The notes under the pieces are model-generated. The model was not told the origin of the DNA. It saw only the letters and a list, made by a program, of their open reading frames with translations, and ran no database searches. A DNA stretch of 64,000 nt, taken from Polyodon spathula (taxonomy: Eukaryota > Chordata > Actinopteri > Acipenseriformes > Polyodontidae). Every line of letters begins with the position of its first letter. The stretch's first letter is position 1. Where the stretch lies: the NCBI RefSeq assembly GCF_017654505.1, contig NC_054539.1, positions 67,919,756 through 67,983,755 on the forward strand, written 5' to 3'. The translations under genes were made by a program, and so were the position numbers. This document shows positions 11,170 through 24,344 of the stretch, piece after piece.

Positions 11170-14100
11170 GAAACCCCAGTGAAGACCAGTTACTTCGCAC
11201 AACCAGGATGACATACTGCACGCCACTCAACTGTGCTTTTACCAGATGGGCCACTCAGGGACCCACTGTGTTTTGTTTTTAAGTTATGGAATAAAAGTAA
11301 AATGTTGCCAAAAACTAATACAAATGTTGTGTTTTACCGGAAAACCAAACAATACCTGCATCATCGTTTACTGTATCATACATTTCAGCTGGAAATCACT
11401 GTATTGTACAACACGGTTATTTTTGTTTTAGTACACAACTCTCATTAACTTCAAAGACAGATAGCTTTCAAGTTCAAGGCTCCACTTTAAGAAACATTTA
11501 AAGTGATCCTGCCTGGCTAAACATATTTGATATATTTCCCAAAATAGCAGGATGGAAATGTATCGGACAGAGACTGCACTGTAATACTCCCTCATAATGC
11601 AGTATTCAGTGGGATTAAGGTGGCTGAAGTTTAGTACAATAGCAGCAACACTATTACCACTCCCCAGAGATCAGCTCTACAATGCTGGGTTATGTAAATA
11701 TGCTGGTTTATGTCATGCTAACTATTGTGGTAGCAAATGTACAAATTTATATACTTGGTTATGTATTGTTATGTTAATTTAGAGTATTTATAGTGAGACC
11801 ATTGTGGAAGTCTAAATGGCTGCTGTAGCATAATAGATGAGACTGATTTTGATTGTTCCTGTCAGTAACAATGTCCACACATCTCAATGGAGAATCTGAA
11901 CCAACTATAACTTAATAATGAACTGTATCTCATATCTAGTTTTCAGTCAGAATTTTGGAAAGGAACCTGTTTATTCTTGAAAACTGTGCAGAAGGTGTTT
12001 GTAGAATTTCTGTAGAAATGATTTATAACAACAAACACAACCATCTTGATCTGGCATTTCCAGGCAGAAAACCTATTTCAATCTATCCAGGTTTTATTGA
12101 TTGTATTAAAACAACATTTAGGAAGGATTGCCTCACTGAGATTCGATATCTTGAGTTCAGTCAGTTCGTGCTTGAAGCTCAGCTTTCAGTCTTCCAGCTG
12201 GGCAGGACTGAAGGACACTGTAGTAAAGAGAATTGAATCCTTTGAATGAGATCAATGACTCAGCTGAAGTTGAAAGCAAGGATCACAGCTCAATTCCATT
12301 CCTCAGATCTAATCACTTTGCTAGTGAAACTAAAGAGGGGCTATTCCATTTTAGCTCAAGGACAGGATGGGTTGTGTTTTACCAAACATTTTATAATATG
12401 TATCCAGTAATCAGGCAATATGACAGGTTAGATTGTATTTTCTTTTATCACATTTTGTCAAATAAATACTAGATATGTGTTGTGATGCTACTTTGTTTCT
12501 AATAGCCCACTGTTTCCAGTATTTGCTCATTACTAAAGCGTTGACTAAGGAAAGCATCATTGATATTGATAAACTACAGGGGTTTGCATAGCAGTCTTTA
12601 TTCTATTATCCGGATTGGTCTTTTTAGGAAAAACTTGTAATTTGAGTTGACATTTTAAAATTCTAGTTTTAAATTCAGAATAATACCAGGCATATTTGCT
12701 ATATTATGCACAGACTGAAATATTAAGACAGTAAGGAAAATAACCTGTAAACTTGCCTTTAAAAAAAATCTGTTTCTGTCTGCTCACAATCTGTTTTTAA
12801 AACAATAAAACAAAAAGTAACCCACAGAGTAATCACTTTTCTTAGAAGCTGAACATAAACCATATGCCCTTTAATCTACTAAACCCATCATATTTGTATC
12901 ACACTGAACACATTAAACAAGCACCCACATGCACGTGGGGTACTCAAAAAGTTAATAAAAGACACATTGGTAGTGAATGCTCAGTTAATGTTGGATAGCA
13001 AAAGAGTCTTGTCATTGTATGTATATGTGTTGGCATATGAGAATCATTATGGTCTTGCATCACAACCTACCCATTAAGGCTGATCATCACTACAAGTCTG
13101 TGCACAAATGTAATGTTTCAGATGTTATGTGAAGCAATATGCAGGATGAGTTCTATTTTAAAAGGCACAGGAAATTTAAAAAAAAAACCCAAATGCTTCC
13201 TGCATCAGCCAAGTTGGCTTTATTCATCCCAAACAGGAATCAGCTCAGACAAGCTGAGGCACCGGAGAGCTTTGCTTGAATATGCTTGATAATTAAAGGG
13301 GTCGGTGGAACACAGTATTAACCCTCAACTTTATGATTTTAAGATATTTCGAGTTGGGCAAAGCTGTAGAGTTTATGAAAAATTCAAGACTGTAACAGTA
13401 GGCCCTATTCACAAAACATTAATACTGTATGTTGAGGAGCGTTTTTCTAAGGACTGTTACATTAAAGCCTATTTTTATTAATGAATTTAAGTTCATAGAA
13501 CTGTTTAAAGGGTTTATTTTCAATTTTCCATTATTTTATTTTTTTTACCTCTGAATGTTTATATGGCCCTATTCAATAGAGCTGCAAAGCTTTTTAATGC
13601 TCAACCCATGAACAGGCTTATTTTAAAAAACTTGATGCCAGAGTTATAATGACCCAAGTCGCAATTTTTTTTTTCGCAAAAACTCGAGTCATTGTCATCA
13701 AATAACTCGACTCAAGCCCCTGCTCAGAAGTCTCTACTCGAGTCATAGTTTTTTTGATAAAATAAATCACATGATCAGTTTTGTCTTCTGAGGCACACAA
13801 GCTCTACCTCATTATGAGTGAGAGGCACACGTGACATCATAGAGACAGAGAGAAGAGCGTCAGCAGCGTGGAAGGTAAATCAAGAGTATCTACGTTCGTC
13901 AAGTTCGCAAAAACTATGGAGTAGTCAAGGAGAGAAATAAACAGGCTGCATCCTACCAGCACTGAGAAATGCCAAAATTGAAATAAACTGTGTCTAACAT
14001 AACTGAAATTGTTTTTGGTCTTTTTTCATTATTTCTTACCAAGTATCAATCAGATGTTACTTATTTGGTGGGTCAATCAATAGATTTTTTATTTAAGTAA

Positions 14101-15435
14101 TCTTAGAACCTAAGTGTGGTAGAAAAAAAAGATGGGGTTTAGTGTTTGTTGTCTAGTTTAATGTATATTGATCATTTTAGAAAACAAAAAAGCCATATTT
14201 TTTTCCCTAAAAGTGTTAGTTGTTTATAAAATCCAAACTCATGTACAGGCTAAACTGAAAAAAGAAAAAAAAAAATGTTTTGCACATGAAATTTAATGTA
14301 ATAATGCACTATACAAGAAATTAACTCACAAAACAACCCTCTGGAGCTTTAATAATTGTATCTATTTTTGTACATTCCCATGGTCTTCTACAACCACTGG
14401 CATCACACAGTACAGGTGATCAATGAAGCTGCTGCACAGTCATCTTTGTTTAGTAGAATTCCCGAATTGAGTTAATCAGCTCTAACATCTTTTACTAATT
14501 TAATACATCTGGATTTGCATGCTGGATAGATGTTTTAGTTAGTTTTGTTAAAAATGTTTTGCTCTTTTAAAGTATAAATTAATAAAAATGAAAATGGGCA
14601 GAACAGACCTCAGCAGCATGATTTTGGGAATAGGCACAATCAACATTGCCAGATGAAAGGAGTTTGAAGATGGAACTGCATTTTTTTTATTTTCTTAAAC
14701 ATGAACAACCCTTTATCTAAAAACAATTAAAATTACTTATTTTGTAGTACACATTATTATGCTAAACTCTTAGCCTTTCAAGATGCATTTATTTATGTAA
14801 TATTAAGCAAATTAGGTTGTGTTTATTGCTTTTGAACTGGAGCATATATGTGCATTGAGTATGCAATGGTTTTAAAATTCTAATTGTGCCTCAGTTGCAT
14901 TACTTTCTTTTCCTTTGTAACTTTGTAACTGCTATGTTTTCAGTCCTAGAAGCCGGATCATCAATATCAAATTACATGCCACAGAATTCCCTTTCATATT
15001 TTTCTTTCTTTCTTTCTATATAGTGCCTTTTACAGAGGTAGGCTGTGAACTGTGCATTATATGAATCTTTGTTACCAGTTCATCAAGGCATGTTGTCATT
15101 TTACACATTGAAAGTTGCTGATGGCAAAGTTCCCGTTTCTTTTGTTTATTTTTTTTTTCACATCCTGAATTCTTTGTAGATAAACAGCATCTCAATTTTG
15201 CATGATTAAGAGTTTTGCTTGACAAAACCTGTTGACAAATAATGCACCAGTGCTGGTCCCGTTAATTTCTAATGCAACTTACTGCACTCACTGAGTCTGA
15301 TGCTGCATACTCATAATGTGGGTGTAAGAGCTAGTCCTTTAGTCTCTGAAAGGGCTTCAATAAATTGACCTGATAAATTTTCCACTCATTGCGTTGATCA
15401 GGCTGTCAAATTTCATAATTCACTTTCCCTAAAGC
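11170..15435. other. Long noncoding, AT-rich stretch
   Basis: I see no gene. Short frames near 11233-11448 and 11955-12249 have no recognisable domain. Near 13655-13745 there are several ACTCGAGTCA-type strings, probably from an old repeat. Otherwise there are only A/T runs. Confidence 0.5.
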
Positions 15436-15440
15436 CTGAA

Positions 15441-16142
15441 TCACCTCATATGGCTGCTGCTATTTAGCATATAGTTTGGATTCTGAGTGGGAAGAAGCAG
15501 CATTATCTTGTCTCCTGGTCGAAAGGTCTGAATAAGTGCATTTTGGTTGCAGTATAGCTGTTGCCAGTGCTGAGCCAATTTTAGATTGTCCTGGGCCAAA
15601 CGACTGACCAAATCCAGGTGATCATGGAATACATTTTTGGACAAGTCTATGTGCTCCTCCCACCCCTCTCTCAACAGATCGAGAATGCTGCAAGGCTGTC
15701 AGCCGTACAAGAGCTCGAAGGAGGAGAACCCTGTTGAACTCTATGGCACCTCTCTCACTGAAAAAAGGAGGTAGGGAAGGAACATTGCCCAATGTTTCTG
15801 CTCTTGGTTCACAAATTGTCTCAGCATCTGCTTTAATGTTTGATTAAAACGTTCCTCCACACCTTCCGACTGCAGATGATGAACAGATGTCCGGATGGGA
15901 TATTATTTTTTATATTTTGTACACCTATACGTTCCATGATCAGTCAATATCTCCTTGAGGATCCCAAATCTTGCCCAAGATTATCCCAAATAATCTAGTT
16001 CTTTGGCTATTGCAGTTGCACTAGTGGACCTCAATGGAACTGCCTCTGGGTATTGCATTGCATAATCTACCACTACTAATATATGCTGATACCCGGAATC
16101 AGAAGGTAGCAAAGGGCCCACTATAAAATGCATTCATGTCTT
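15441..16142 (-). pseudogene. Ty3/gypsy integrase relic A
   Basis: Read leftwards on the minus strand the fragments line up with a gypsy integrase. In order they are FIVGPL, GYQHILVVVDYA, EAVPLRST, ILTDHGT, EERFNQTLKQML, QEQKHWAMFLPYLLF, ELLYG, LAQDNLKLAQ and QTFRPGDKIMLLLPT. The family joins retrotransposon cDNA to host DNA with a D,D,E triad. The second Asp (LTDHG) and the Glu (EERFN) are kept, but the first position, normally M-D-x-x-G-P, reads His (codon 16128-16130). Several frameshifts and stops break the frame. No LTR, gag or reverse transcriptase is next to it, so only a fragment survives. Confidence 0.8.
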
Positions 16143-16149
16143 TACAGAA

Positions 16150-17455
16150 TCATTTTCATTTAGGAATATTCTATTAAAAACTGTAAACAGGAGCATGTTA
16201 TCAATTATGTCTTGTTGTTATCCAACATTTTGTTATTGTTAAACTTCGCTAAATGTGGACATCAGTACGTACCTCTGAAAGAAATCTGTATGTATGTGCA
16301 GGTCCATACAGATTATAAACTGCAGTGTATTTATCTGTACCACTTGAGATCGTTGCAGGGGAACATCAAGCTGTACTGTAACCGTGTTGTTGCTTGCAAC
16401 TGGTGTACTAGCTGCATGCTAAAGCAGTGGTTTTCAACCTTTTCATCTCAAGTACCACAATCTGAGAGCATCAATTTAGTCAATGCCATTTTTTGTTTTG
16501 TTTATCGCAATCAAGTAAGCTGCAGTACATAGTAAACTTCCTAATTACAGTCCCAAGTATTTCTGTGTGTTCTTCTTTCATATTTTTTAAATTGTCAGTT
16601 TGAGAAATAAACTATTTTCCTTGCAACAGCTGATCCTGCTTTAGTACAAAACTTATGCTACACAATTTTACATAATGGTAACGGTGCTCGCTCTTAAATT
16701 ACTGTGCCTGCTTCTTTGGCTGAAGAGGTATTATCAGCTCATCATCTAACTATGGAATCTTGTGCAATTAAATCTTGCGGCAGCAATGCCTAGACACAAA
16801 ACCTGCTTCCACTCACACAGGGTGACACGGCAAGGAAGACAAGACACCGACACAAACATAGATTTGTTAGTGGAATGGAATTGTATCATTGAACTCCCGT
16901 CCAAACCATAACAAAAGTGAGAGGGGGGAAAATGAAAAGCGTATTTCCTAAATTAATAAATTATTATTAGTTTCCCCAGTGATGAAGACACAAACACATA
17001 CACACACACACAAAAAAAAAAAAACACTACCAGTTTTAATCAAGACAGAAACACATATGTGATCTGTGTGTGCTGAAGTATGTATTCCATGTCTCCCTAT
17101 TCAGTTCAATGGAATGGTCACAAGTCACTCTGCCTAGCAATGACATCAGAAAGTAAGTGACATCAGAATGTTATCTTTGGGGTTCAAATTCTGTAAAACT
17201 AGGACCCCCCAAAAAATATAAATACCTAGTTGTACATCTACACCCCATAATTTTCTATACATTCTTTAAAAAAAAAAAAATGATACCCCATTGTTGAGGT
17301 TTGTTGAGCCTGCCATTCCAACCACACATAAAAATGTACATGCATATTGGTGAGGCAGACATCTAGTCTGATGGTGTCTTTAACAGTAGAAAAGCATAAA
17401 TGGGCAAAATAGAACATAAGTTGGAATACAAAATCCAAGCTGATTATACATTGGA
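16150..17455. other. Noncoding stretch
   Basis: No gene recognised. A short CA-repeat with a poly-A run lies at about 16995-17024, and poly-A at about 17268-17280. Confidence 0.5.
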
Positions 17456-17460
17456 AACAA

Positions 17461-18525
17461 GAACATAACATAAGAAAGCTTACAAACAAGAGGAGGCCAT
17501 TCGGCACATCTTGCTCGTTTAGTTGTTAGTAGCTTATTGATGCCAGAATCTCATCAATGAGCTTCTTGAAGGATCCCAGGGTGTCAGCTTCAACAACATT
17601 AATAGGCAGTTGGTTCCAGACTCCCACAGTTCTCTATGTAAAAAAGTGTCTCCTATTTTCTGTTCTGAATGACCCTTTATATAATCTCCATTTGTGACCC
17701 TTGGTCCTTGTTTCTTTTTTTAGGTTGAAAAAGTCACTTGGGTTGACATTGTCAATACCTTTTAGGATTTTGAATGCTTGAATTTGATCACCGCTGAGAC
17801 TGAATAGATTCAATTCTTTTAGCCTGTCTGCCTATGACATGCCTTTTAAACCAGGAATAATTCTGATAGCTGTTCTTTGCACTCTTTCTAGAGCAGCAAT
17901 TTCCTTTTTGTAGCGAGATGATCTGAACTGAACACAATATTCTAGATGAGGTCTTATTAATGCATTGCAAAGTTTTAGCATTACTTCCCTTGATTTAAAT
18001 TAAACACTTTTCACTATATATCAAGCATTTTGTTGGCCTTTTTTATAGTGTCCCCACATTGTCTAGATGAAGACATTTCTGAGTCAACATAAACGCCTAA
18101 GTCTTTTTCATAGATTCCTGATTCAATTTCAGTATCTTCCATATGGTATTTATAATGCACATGTGTATTGCCTGCGTGTAGTACCTTACACTTTTCTATA
18201 TTAAATGTAATTTGCCATGTGTCTGCTCAGTTCTGAATGCTATCTAGATAATTTTGAATTCATTTTGAATGACCTTTGCTGCTGCAGTTTTGTTTGCCGC
18301 TATACCAGAATTTAAGTCATTAATGTAGGTTAGGAAGAGCAGAGGACCTAATATTGATCCCTGTGGTACTCTACTTGTTTCCTCGCTCCATTTTGAGGTT
18401 TCTCCTCTAATCAGTACTTCCTGTTTTCTACATGTAAACCACTCTGTAATCCACCTGCATACATTTCCTTAAATCCCTACTACAATCAGTTTGAGAATTA
18501 ATCTTTTATGCAGGACTTTTGTCAA
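17461..18525 (-). mobile_element. CR1-like LINE, 5'-truncated
   Basis: On the minus strand the translation gives reverse-transcriptase blocks RVPQGSILGPLLFL and YINDL (about 18395-18310). Further along it shows KDLGV, KKANKML, ALERVQRTAIRIIPGLKGM, IFKILKGIDNV, TKGHKWRL and finally WNQLPINVVEADTLGSFKKLID. The last block is the conserved C-terminus of CR1-clade LINEs. The expected catalytic F/YADD region between YINDL and the C-terminal half is missing, so there is an internal deletion as well as many stops. The 3' end is a short TTATG-repeat tail at about 17461-17475, as in CR1 elements. I recall this family as abundant in acipenseriform fish, which is weak evidence on the host. Confidence 0.8.
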
Positions 18526-18529
18526 GATA

Positions 18530-20670
18530 AATATGTGGAATCTAAATAGATTACAATTATGGTTTACAATTATCAGTTTTCTCTCCCTTTTTGTTAGAAT
18601 TTAAGCTGCAGTAATTTCCCAATTTACTGTATTTTCTGATTAAAGCAGTTAAAGATTTAATTTCCCTTCACTGCTTCTAAACTACACGTTTCCACAAAGC
18701 ATTTCTCCCATGCTGCCACTGTTTGGATAAAAGTCATCTAAAATTAACTTACAAAGTTTTGAAAATGACCTCCCATGTTTCTGATTTCCCAGTTGTGTTC
18801 TATTATGTATGTGTATAACTACATCACAGTGCCAGTCTTTACTTCTGGGTGCAAGTGTTTGATTACTTATCAAGTGATACTCAATGCCAGGGCAGTGATT
18901 CTCTATTAAGGGACAATGACTGTCTATGTAAGATGCTTACAGGAAAAAGGCTCTAATTTTGATTGCATTTAAATGTATCTAAAAACAGTTCCATATTTAC
19001 CCTGCAGAACACTTTTTAGAGTTTACAGCAGACAGCTGTGTGGTCCAGAATGCTTCCAATAAATTACACCAACAGGCCTAAATTAAAAAAAAAAAAAAAA
19101 ATAATAGTTTTTTTCCCACTCTTCTTCTGCACTTCCTCCACTACATGTAATTACAGTGCCAGGCACACAGAATTCATTCAGGACATTAGAAGGTCGTCTG
19201 CTGTCACTGTAGATGCATGATTTAATGGGATCTGCGCTGAAGACAGCTAAATGCTCTTAAATAGCTGCTGTCGTCACAGTGCTAACTTGAGGTTTTCTCT
19301 TGCAGGTCTATATTAGTACTTGGTGATCGTTCCACTTGTTTGACATGACATTGCTTTCCTTGATTTTATTACCCTTTTCACACAAATGCATTGCTTTTAT
19401 ATCTTGGTTGTGTTTAGGCATTACATTGATGATAAGCAACCAGCAAATGCCTGCAGATCACCACAATATATGCATTCACAAATGCAGTGTTGATCATGCT
19501 ACTGAAAAACAGGAACGTATTACTTGTTACTTGTGCCATGTGGCAATGGCAAGTAATATTTAATAAATAACTAATGTTTCTTTTTCCCCCCTTCTATAGT
19601 TTTGGGGATTTTGAGACCACCGGACAAAGACAGGAGGGACCACAACAGGTAAGAATCAAATGTTTTTATATCCAAGCACACAATACTGAACACCAAAGCA
19701 AAAATCAATTTCAACTAAAACACACAAGGCAGGGCACCAACTATTTAATATTAAAGACAATAAAACTAACAAACATTTAATAATTTAAAAAGACACTAGT
19801 ATTCCTAAAACTATACATCCAAATCACAATTGTATGCTTTAATAGCTAAGGATCCTATGCAAAAGATAGTTTAAATTAAAAAAAAAAGTAGTTTTAAGAA
19901 TTTCACACAAAACAGGTCTTCAGCAATTGTAATCCTTGTAATATCGATATTGTTTCCCGAGATATCTTCCAATTACTTCCGCAGTAAATATTCAGTAGAT
20001 TTTATAAAGCAATGTTTTTAATTTACTGCAGCAGTGATAAGTTTCTGATTCTGTGAAACAACAACAATACTAGTCCTTCTTTTACTAAAGTTTGCCAAAG
20101 GTTTATCATTTGTTGTCTAACAGTGACAAACAATAGTACTTCCCTTGTTTTACAAGATATTTTATCCACTTCTGAATGGTGTTTCTTTTCTATTCAGTGT
20201 GCATGTTGTTTACTTCTGCAATCCCCTTGCTGGAGTCCAAAAAAACATGGCCAACTTTCTGTGTGCCCTCGTTCTCATTCTTGTTCTTGTTCTTGTTCCT
20301 GCCCAACTCAACTCCTCTCTGTATTTTTGGTTCCGGTTTTATAGCAGTGTATCAATTAATTCAGAATGGTATGCACCTATGGCAATTTAAGTCTGGATCC
20401 TAGGAAAGGTACATAACTGATGGTGCACAAATATTAATTAGTGAAACTAACAACAAAAACAAACACAAAAACACACACAATATTCAAAACAAAAAAATAT
20501 ATAGGCCTGATACTTTGATATTAATTAGTAAAGCTCGTTAAATGTTGAATTCCCCTGAAATAAATTTATATAGGATAAACCTGTATATCCACTGACAATT
20601 TTTTAAAATTTTCTTTCCAAAAACAATAACTTAGAAATCATCTCTAGTTTGTGTAGTTTTTATACTTTCT
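18530..20670. other. Noncoding stretch
   Basis: No recognised gene. A poly-A run lies at 19082-19101. A segment at 19603-19648 is flanked by AG and GT and open in two frames, but matches no exon I know. TTCTTG-type short repeats occur near 20278-20298. Confidence 0.45.
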
Positions 20671-20673
20671 GTC

Positions 20674-21272
20674 TGTGACAGGATGGCTTTGCAGGGGCGA
20701 CGTCAGACCAGAAATATACTCGAAACACTGATGAATGGTGGTGAATTTTATTGTAAATAATAATAATAAACAAAAGATTTAAACAAAACATATGACTGAA
20801 AATAAAGGGCGCGTTGGCCAAAGTAAATAGACAGACAAACAAACAAACAAAGTGGACGAACCCAACAAGTATCGTGCAAGTCCTTTTCAACGAGTAGTAT
20901 TTGTTTATATTTAAATTACTCTCCTCTCTCTCACCCGTTCTCCACTTCCCGAACACACAACCCCAAGTGAGTGAAAACATGCATCTTTTACGCAGCTGTA
21001 CTGAGACTGGATTGCTAATCAATCATTCAATTGGAGTCTCGGTACAACTGCATGTGAATTAATAAAGGTGCAATTCCCCATGTTCACATATTATTTTACT
21101 TGCACATGAAGTGCCGTGCAATCCTTGTGCCTAAATACAAATATACATTTTAAACACTTGTGCTCATAACCCATATTTATATCCCGTGTATTTTATGCAT
21201 AAACACCAACATTAACACACAACAGACTACATAAAACACTTAATAAACATAAAGGGGCAGGACACTGCCAAA
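20674..21272 (+). repeat. Dispersed retroelement-like repeat, copy 1
   Basis: The unit starts TGTGACAGGATGG and ends CACTGCCAAA. It is bounded by CTGTC at 20669-20673 and again at 21273-21277, a plausible 5-bp target duplication. A truncated copy with the same right end lies at 24001-24254. The TGTGACAGG start is LTR-like, but the terminal CA is not intact, so the class is not settled. Confidence 0.6.
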
Positions 21273-21279
21273 CTGTCCC

Positions 21280-22215
21280 TTCTCCGTTCAACTCTAAATG
21301 GCTAGGGGTTGCTGTCATCTAACTGAACTATCACTGTCATTTCATCCTGTTCTCACAGATCTTGTTGACTGAAGCAGCACTAGAATTTCCTTGTTTGTTT
21401 AGTAACTGTCAATCATCAAGGCTTACATCGACTGTGCACTTTCATTTGCCAGCTGCAGCGACTGTCATTAAGGTGTTAAGGTGTATGATTTTGCTAGATA
21501 TACGGTGACAGTTACTAATTTTAACTAAAGTAAATAATGTGAAAATAGGGCAGAAAAGGTAAACACTTAATGAATATTGCGCACAATACCCTGAACGATG
21601 GTTGAAATCCCTGTGGCAGGACGAAGCTGGACCGTCTACCTTACCTTCCAATAACTCTGAGTTCATCGGTGCTGAAGCAGGAGAGGGGCGCAGCTCAGAC
21701 TCTGAATAATAAGTGAAAGTTAGTTCTGTTCAACTATCTAATGTTTTGTTCAGTGCATATCATAAATTGATGCTATAAAAATCGTGTGTAATACACTTTT
21801 AAATGCTGTGTTTTCCACTGTTTATTTGAGACAAATTTTACATTTTTGTAGGATCTTTATCATCACAAGGTATAGATCTGCTGTGACCAATTCTTATTTC
21901 AATTTGAATGTTGGTAACCGTGTTAAATATGATAAAGTGGTTTTGCTAAATGAGATGTTTCTCAGTGGCCCAAAGTCTGTGTTTTCTTTTTAAACATAAC
22001 GGTCGATTTCGCCCATCCTCTGCTAGAATTGAAAAATAAAGATAGAAAAAATGGTAAATTCTTTCTAGATTAAACGTCGATATTAATCGTTGATATGAAA
22101 AAAATTTAAAAATCGAATAATAGCAAGCCTAATTATATACCACCCCACTCTTTAATTTAGTCACTTACGACACTTGTTTCTTCAGAAAAAGTATTATGGT
22201 GTCCTTACTTATAAA
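21280..22215. other. Noncoding stretch
   Basis: No gene or structured repeat recognised. Confidence 0.45.
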
Positions 22216-22220
22216 CTTAA

Positions 22221-22483
22221 AATAATTATTATAAATAATAATCTTTATTATATAGCACCTTTCATAGTGGATCATCATCAAAAAGTGTTTTACAAGATAC
22301 AAGACTAGGGGGTGTGAACTGGGTATGCATCAACTGCAGTCACTTACAACAACGTCTCATCTGAAAGACGGAGCACAAGAAGGTTCAGTGACTTTCTCAG
22401 GGTCACACAATGAATCACAGAGCTGGGATTTGAACCAGGGACCTTCTGGCCAGCTTCTTTAACCACTAGACCACAAAGCCTCT
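22221..22483 (-). mobile_element. CORE-type tRNA-derived SINE with L2-like tail
   Basis: Read on the minus strand, a tRNA-like head carries an A-box-like TGGTCTAGTGG and a B box GGTTCAAATCC (plus 22426-22436). A CORE-like body follows (TGTGTGACCCTGAGAAAGTCA, then CTTTCAGATGAGA). The tail reads GATCCACTATGAAAGGTGCTATATAATAAAG. That tail matches the 3' end of the L2-like LINE at 35280-37368, so this SINE probably used that LINE's machinery. CORE-SINEs are transcribed by RNA polymerase III from the internal A/B boxes. The copy is complete in layout but mutated. Confidence 0.8.
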
Positions 22484-22489
22484 GTTATA

Positions 22490-23360
22490 CAGCATCCACA
22501 TAGCTGAAACTAGTCCTTACTTTTTAATTATATGTGGTTCATTTATTAAATGTGTCAAACAGGTTTTATATTTTTTTGTAGTATAACAAACAAACTACTC
22601 TTAATAATGTGTTGGATATTGACAATAGTAAATTGTAATCATTACAATACATGCGACTTTGTGGAAGTATCTTTCCACTGTATATGTTACACTCATAGTC
22701 AGGATTAGGAAAGTCATTGAAAAAAATAACCATTTCCCGATTTGAGTATTTCGGTCTTTCAGCAAATTACTGATTGAGAAATTGCGAAATGGAAACTATC
22801 AAACAAGCAAGGAGCGAAATGCAAAAGAAGAGACAGTTTCTTCGGTCTTTGAGTAAACTGATATACTCAATTTGCGAAATGTGCTTTGAGCAAATATACA
22901 TTTCCCGAATAGATTTTAAAGATGCTGCTCAATCTGCGATTAGCAATTATTTGTGGGGTGTTAAAAATGGGCATCAAGTGAAATACAAACTTGTTAATAC
23001 CATCTTTTTAAAATAAGTAAATTATATTTCTAAGATATATCATTGATTAATTATTTATGTATTTATTATTTATGCAGGAAGTAACCCATTGAGACAGTGG
23101 CCTTATTTTCAAGGGTGTTGTGATAAGCAATTAAGGAGGATAGTGATCACAAACATTAAAATTCAAGTGAGTTTGAAATAACGTTTGTAATGTTCTCGCC
23201 TTGTTATTTAGAAAATAGTTTTAGAGGGAATAACAAACACAATTAAAAATGTATTGTTTTATTCATATTGTAATTCTACTGCATATACAGTATTTAAACT
23301 GCAAATGTCAGTCCATGTTTGTCTAATCACTGTTTTTAAGCAAAAGAAAGAAAGAAAGAA

Positions 23361-23396
<36 letters not shown>

Positions 23397-24000
23397 ATGC
23401 TTCTTAAATGTTTAATATTCTCATAAATCATAGGAAGAGGTGAACTACCACTTTTTAGAAAATAGGTTTTGGAGACCTGAGACTGCTTTTTGACAGCAAG
23501 AATCTCTTCTTAAAGGTTTTTATTTGAGATAACAACATTTTCAAAATAAAGCATATTGAGAGCTCCACTGGGATACGAGGTCTCATTTTAAAACACTGTT
23601 TTGATTGTTTAAATAAATGAACAGTACGATGACACTAGATCTAGAACCGCCGGATTTTCGAACTACCTCCGCCAGTCGGGTCACTTTGAAAAATACATTT
23701 TTCAACTGCTTTTTTATGAAAATGAAAGACATACTATCAGATACAACTGAAAAGTTGTATTAATGAACATCACATCTAACAATTGCATTGCAGAAACTGT
23801 ATTTAATTGGTAAATTAAACATAAATGCTTTATTTTTATAATGAGAGCATATACAGCATGATTACAAACAGTGAAAAAAATATAACATTTTTTCAAAAGA
23901 AATGGGTATGTACAGGTGCAAATGGGTATATGTACACACAAAACTATAAAACCGAAATAATTGTCTCTAATACTACATAAAAATAAAATATAACACTACT
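22490..24000. other. Noncoding stretch
   Basis: No gene recognised. It contains the (GAAA)n microsatellite listed separately. Confidence 0.45.
23342..23397. repeat. (GAAA)n microsatellite
   Basis: About 55 bases of GAAA repeats with one interruption near 23360; a polypurine tract. Confidence 0.95.
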
Positions 24001-24254
24001 TCCGGTATGACGGCTGCATTTGAATCTCGGTACATCTGCACGTGAACTAATTGTGCTCTCCATGCTTCCATAGTAATTCCCATTGTAATCTGCATGTGGA
24101 GTGATTGTGCAATTCCAGTACCTAAATACAATTATACACTTTACATCACCTGTGCTACATAACCCACATTGTACCAATACCTACACTGACAATAACACAC
24201 CACACGCAACATATAACACAAAATACACACAGGGACGGGGCACACTGCCAAATA
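24001..24254 (+). repeat. Dispersed retroelement-like repeat, copy 2 (left-truncated)
   Basis: Collinear with the right 240 bp of the unit at 20674-21272. Shared blocks include TCTCGGTAC, GTGCCTAAATACAA/AGTACCTAAATACAA, CATAACCCA, and a common end CACTGCCAAA. The flanks differ right after that point, which helps fix the 3' end of the family. Confidence 0.65.
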
Positions 24255-24344
24255 CCTCCTCCTTGTGCACAGCACACATGGCCTCAATGGCCACCTACCC
24301 CCTTAAAATCACAAAAGTCTCACTCAAAGTCTCGGGTCAGGAAC

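Noticed and set aside
19603..19648. Exon-like segment with AG before and GT after, open in two frames
   Set aside because: Short, no recognised protein match, and such AG/GT bounded segments are frequent by chance.
22221..22483. A tRNA gene on the minus strand
   Set aside because: A and B boxes are present, but the sequence continues into a CORE-like body and LINE-like tail and cannot form a full cloverleaf; it is a SINE.
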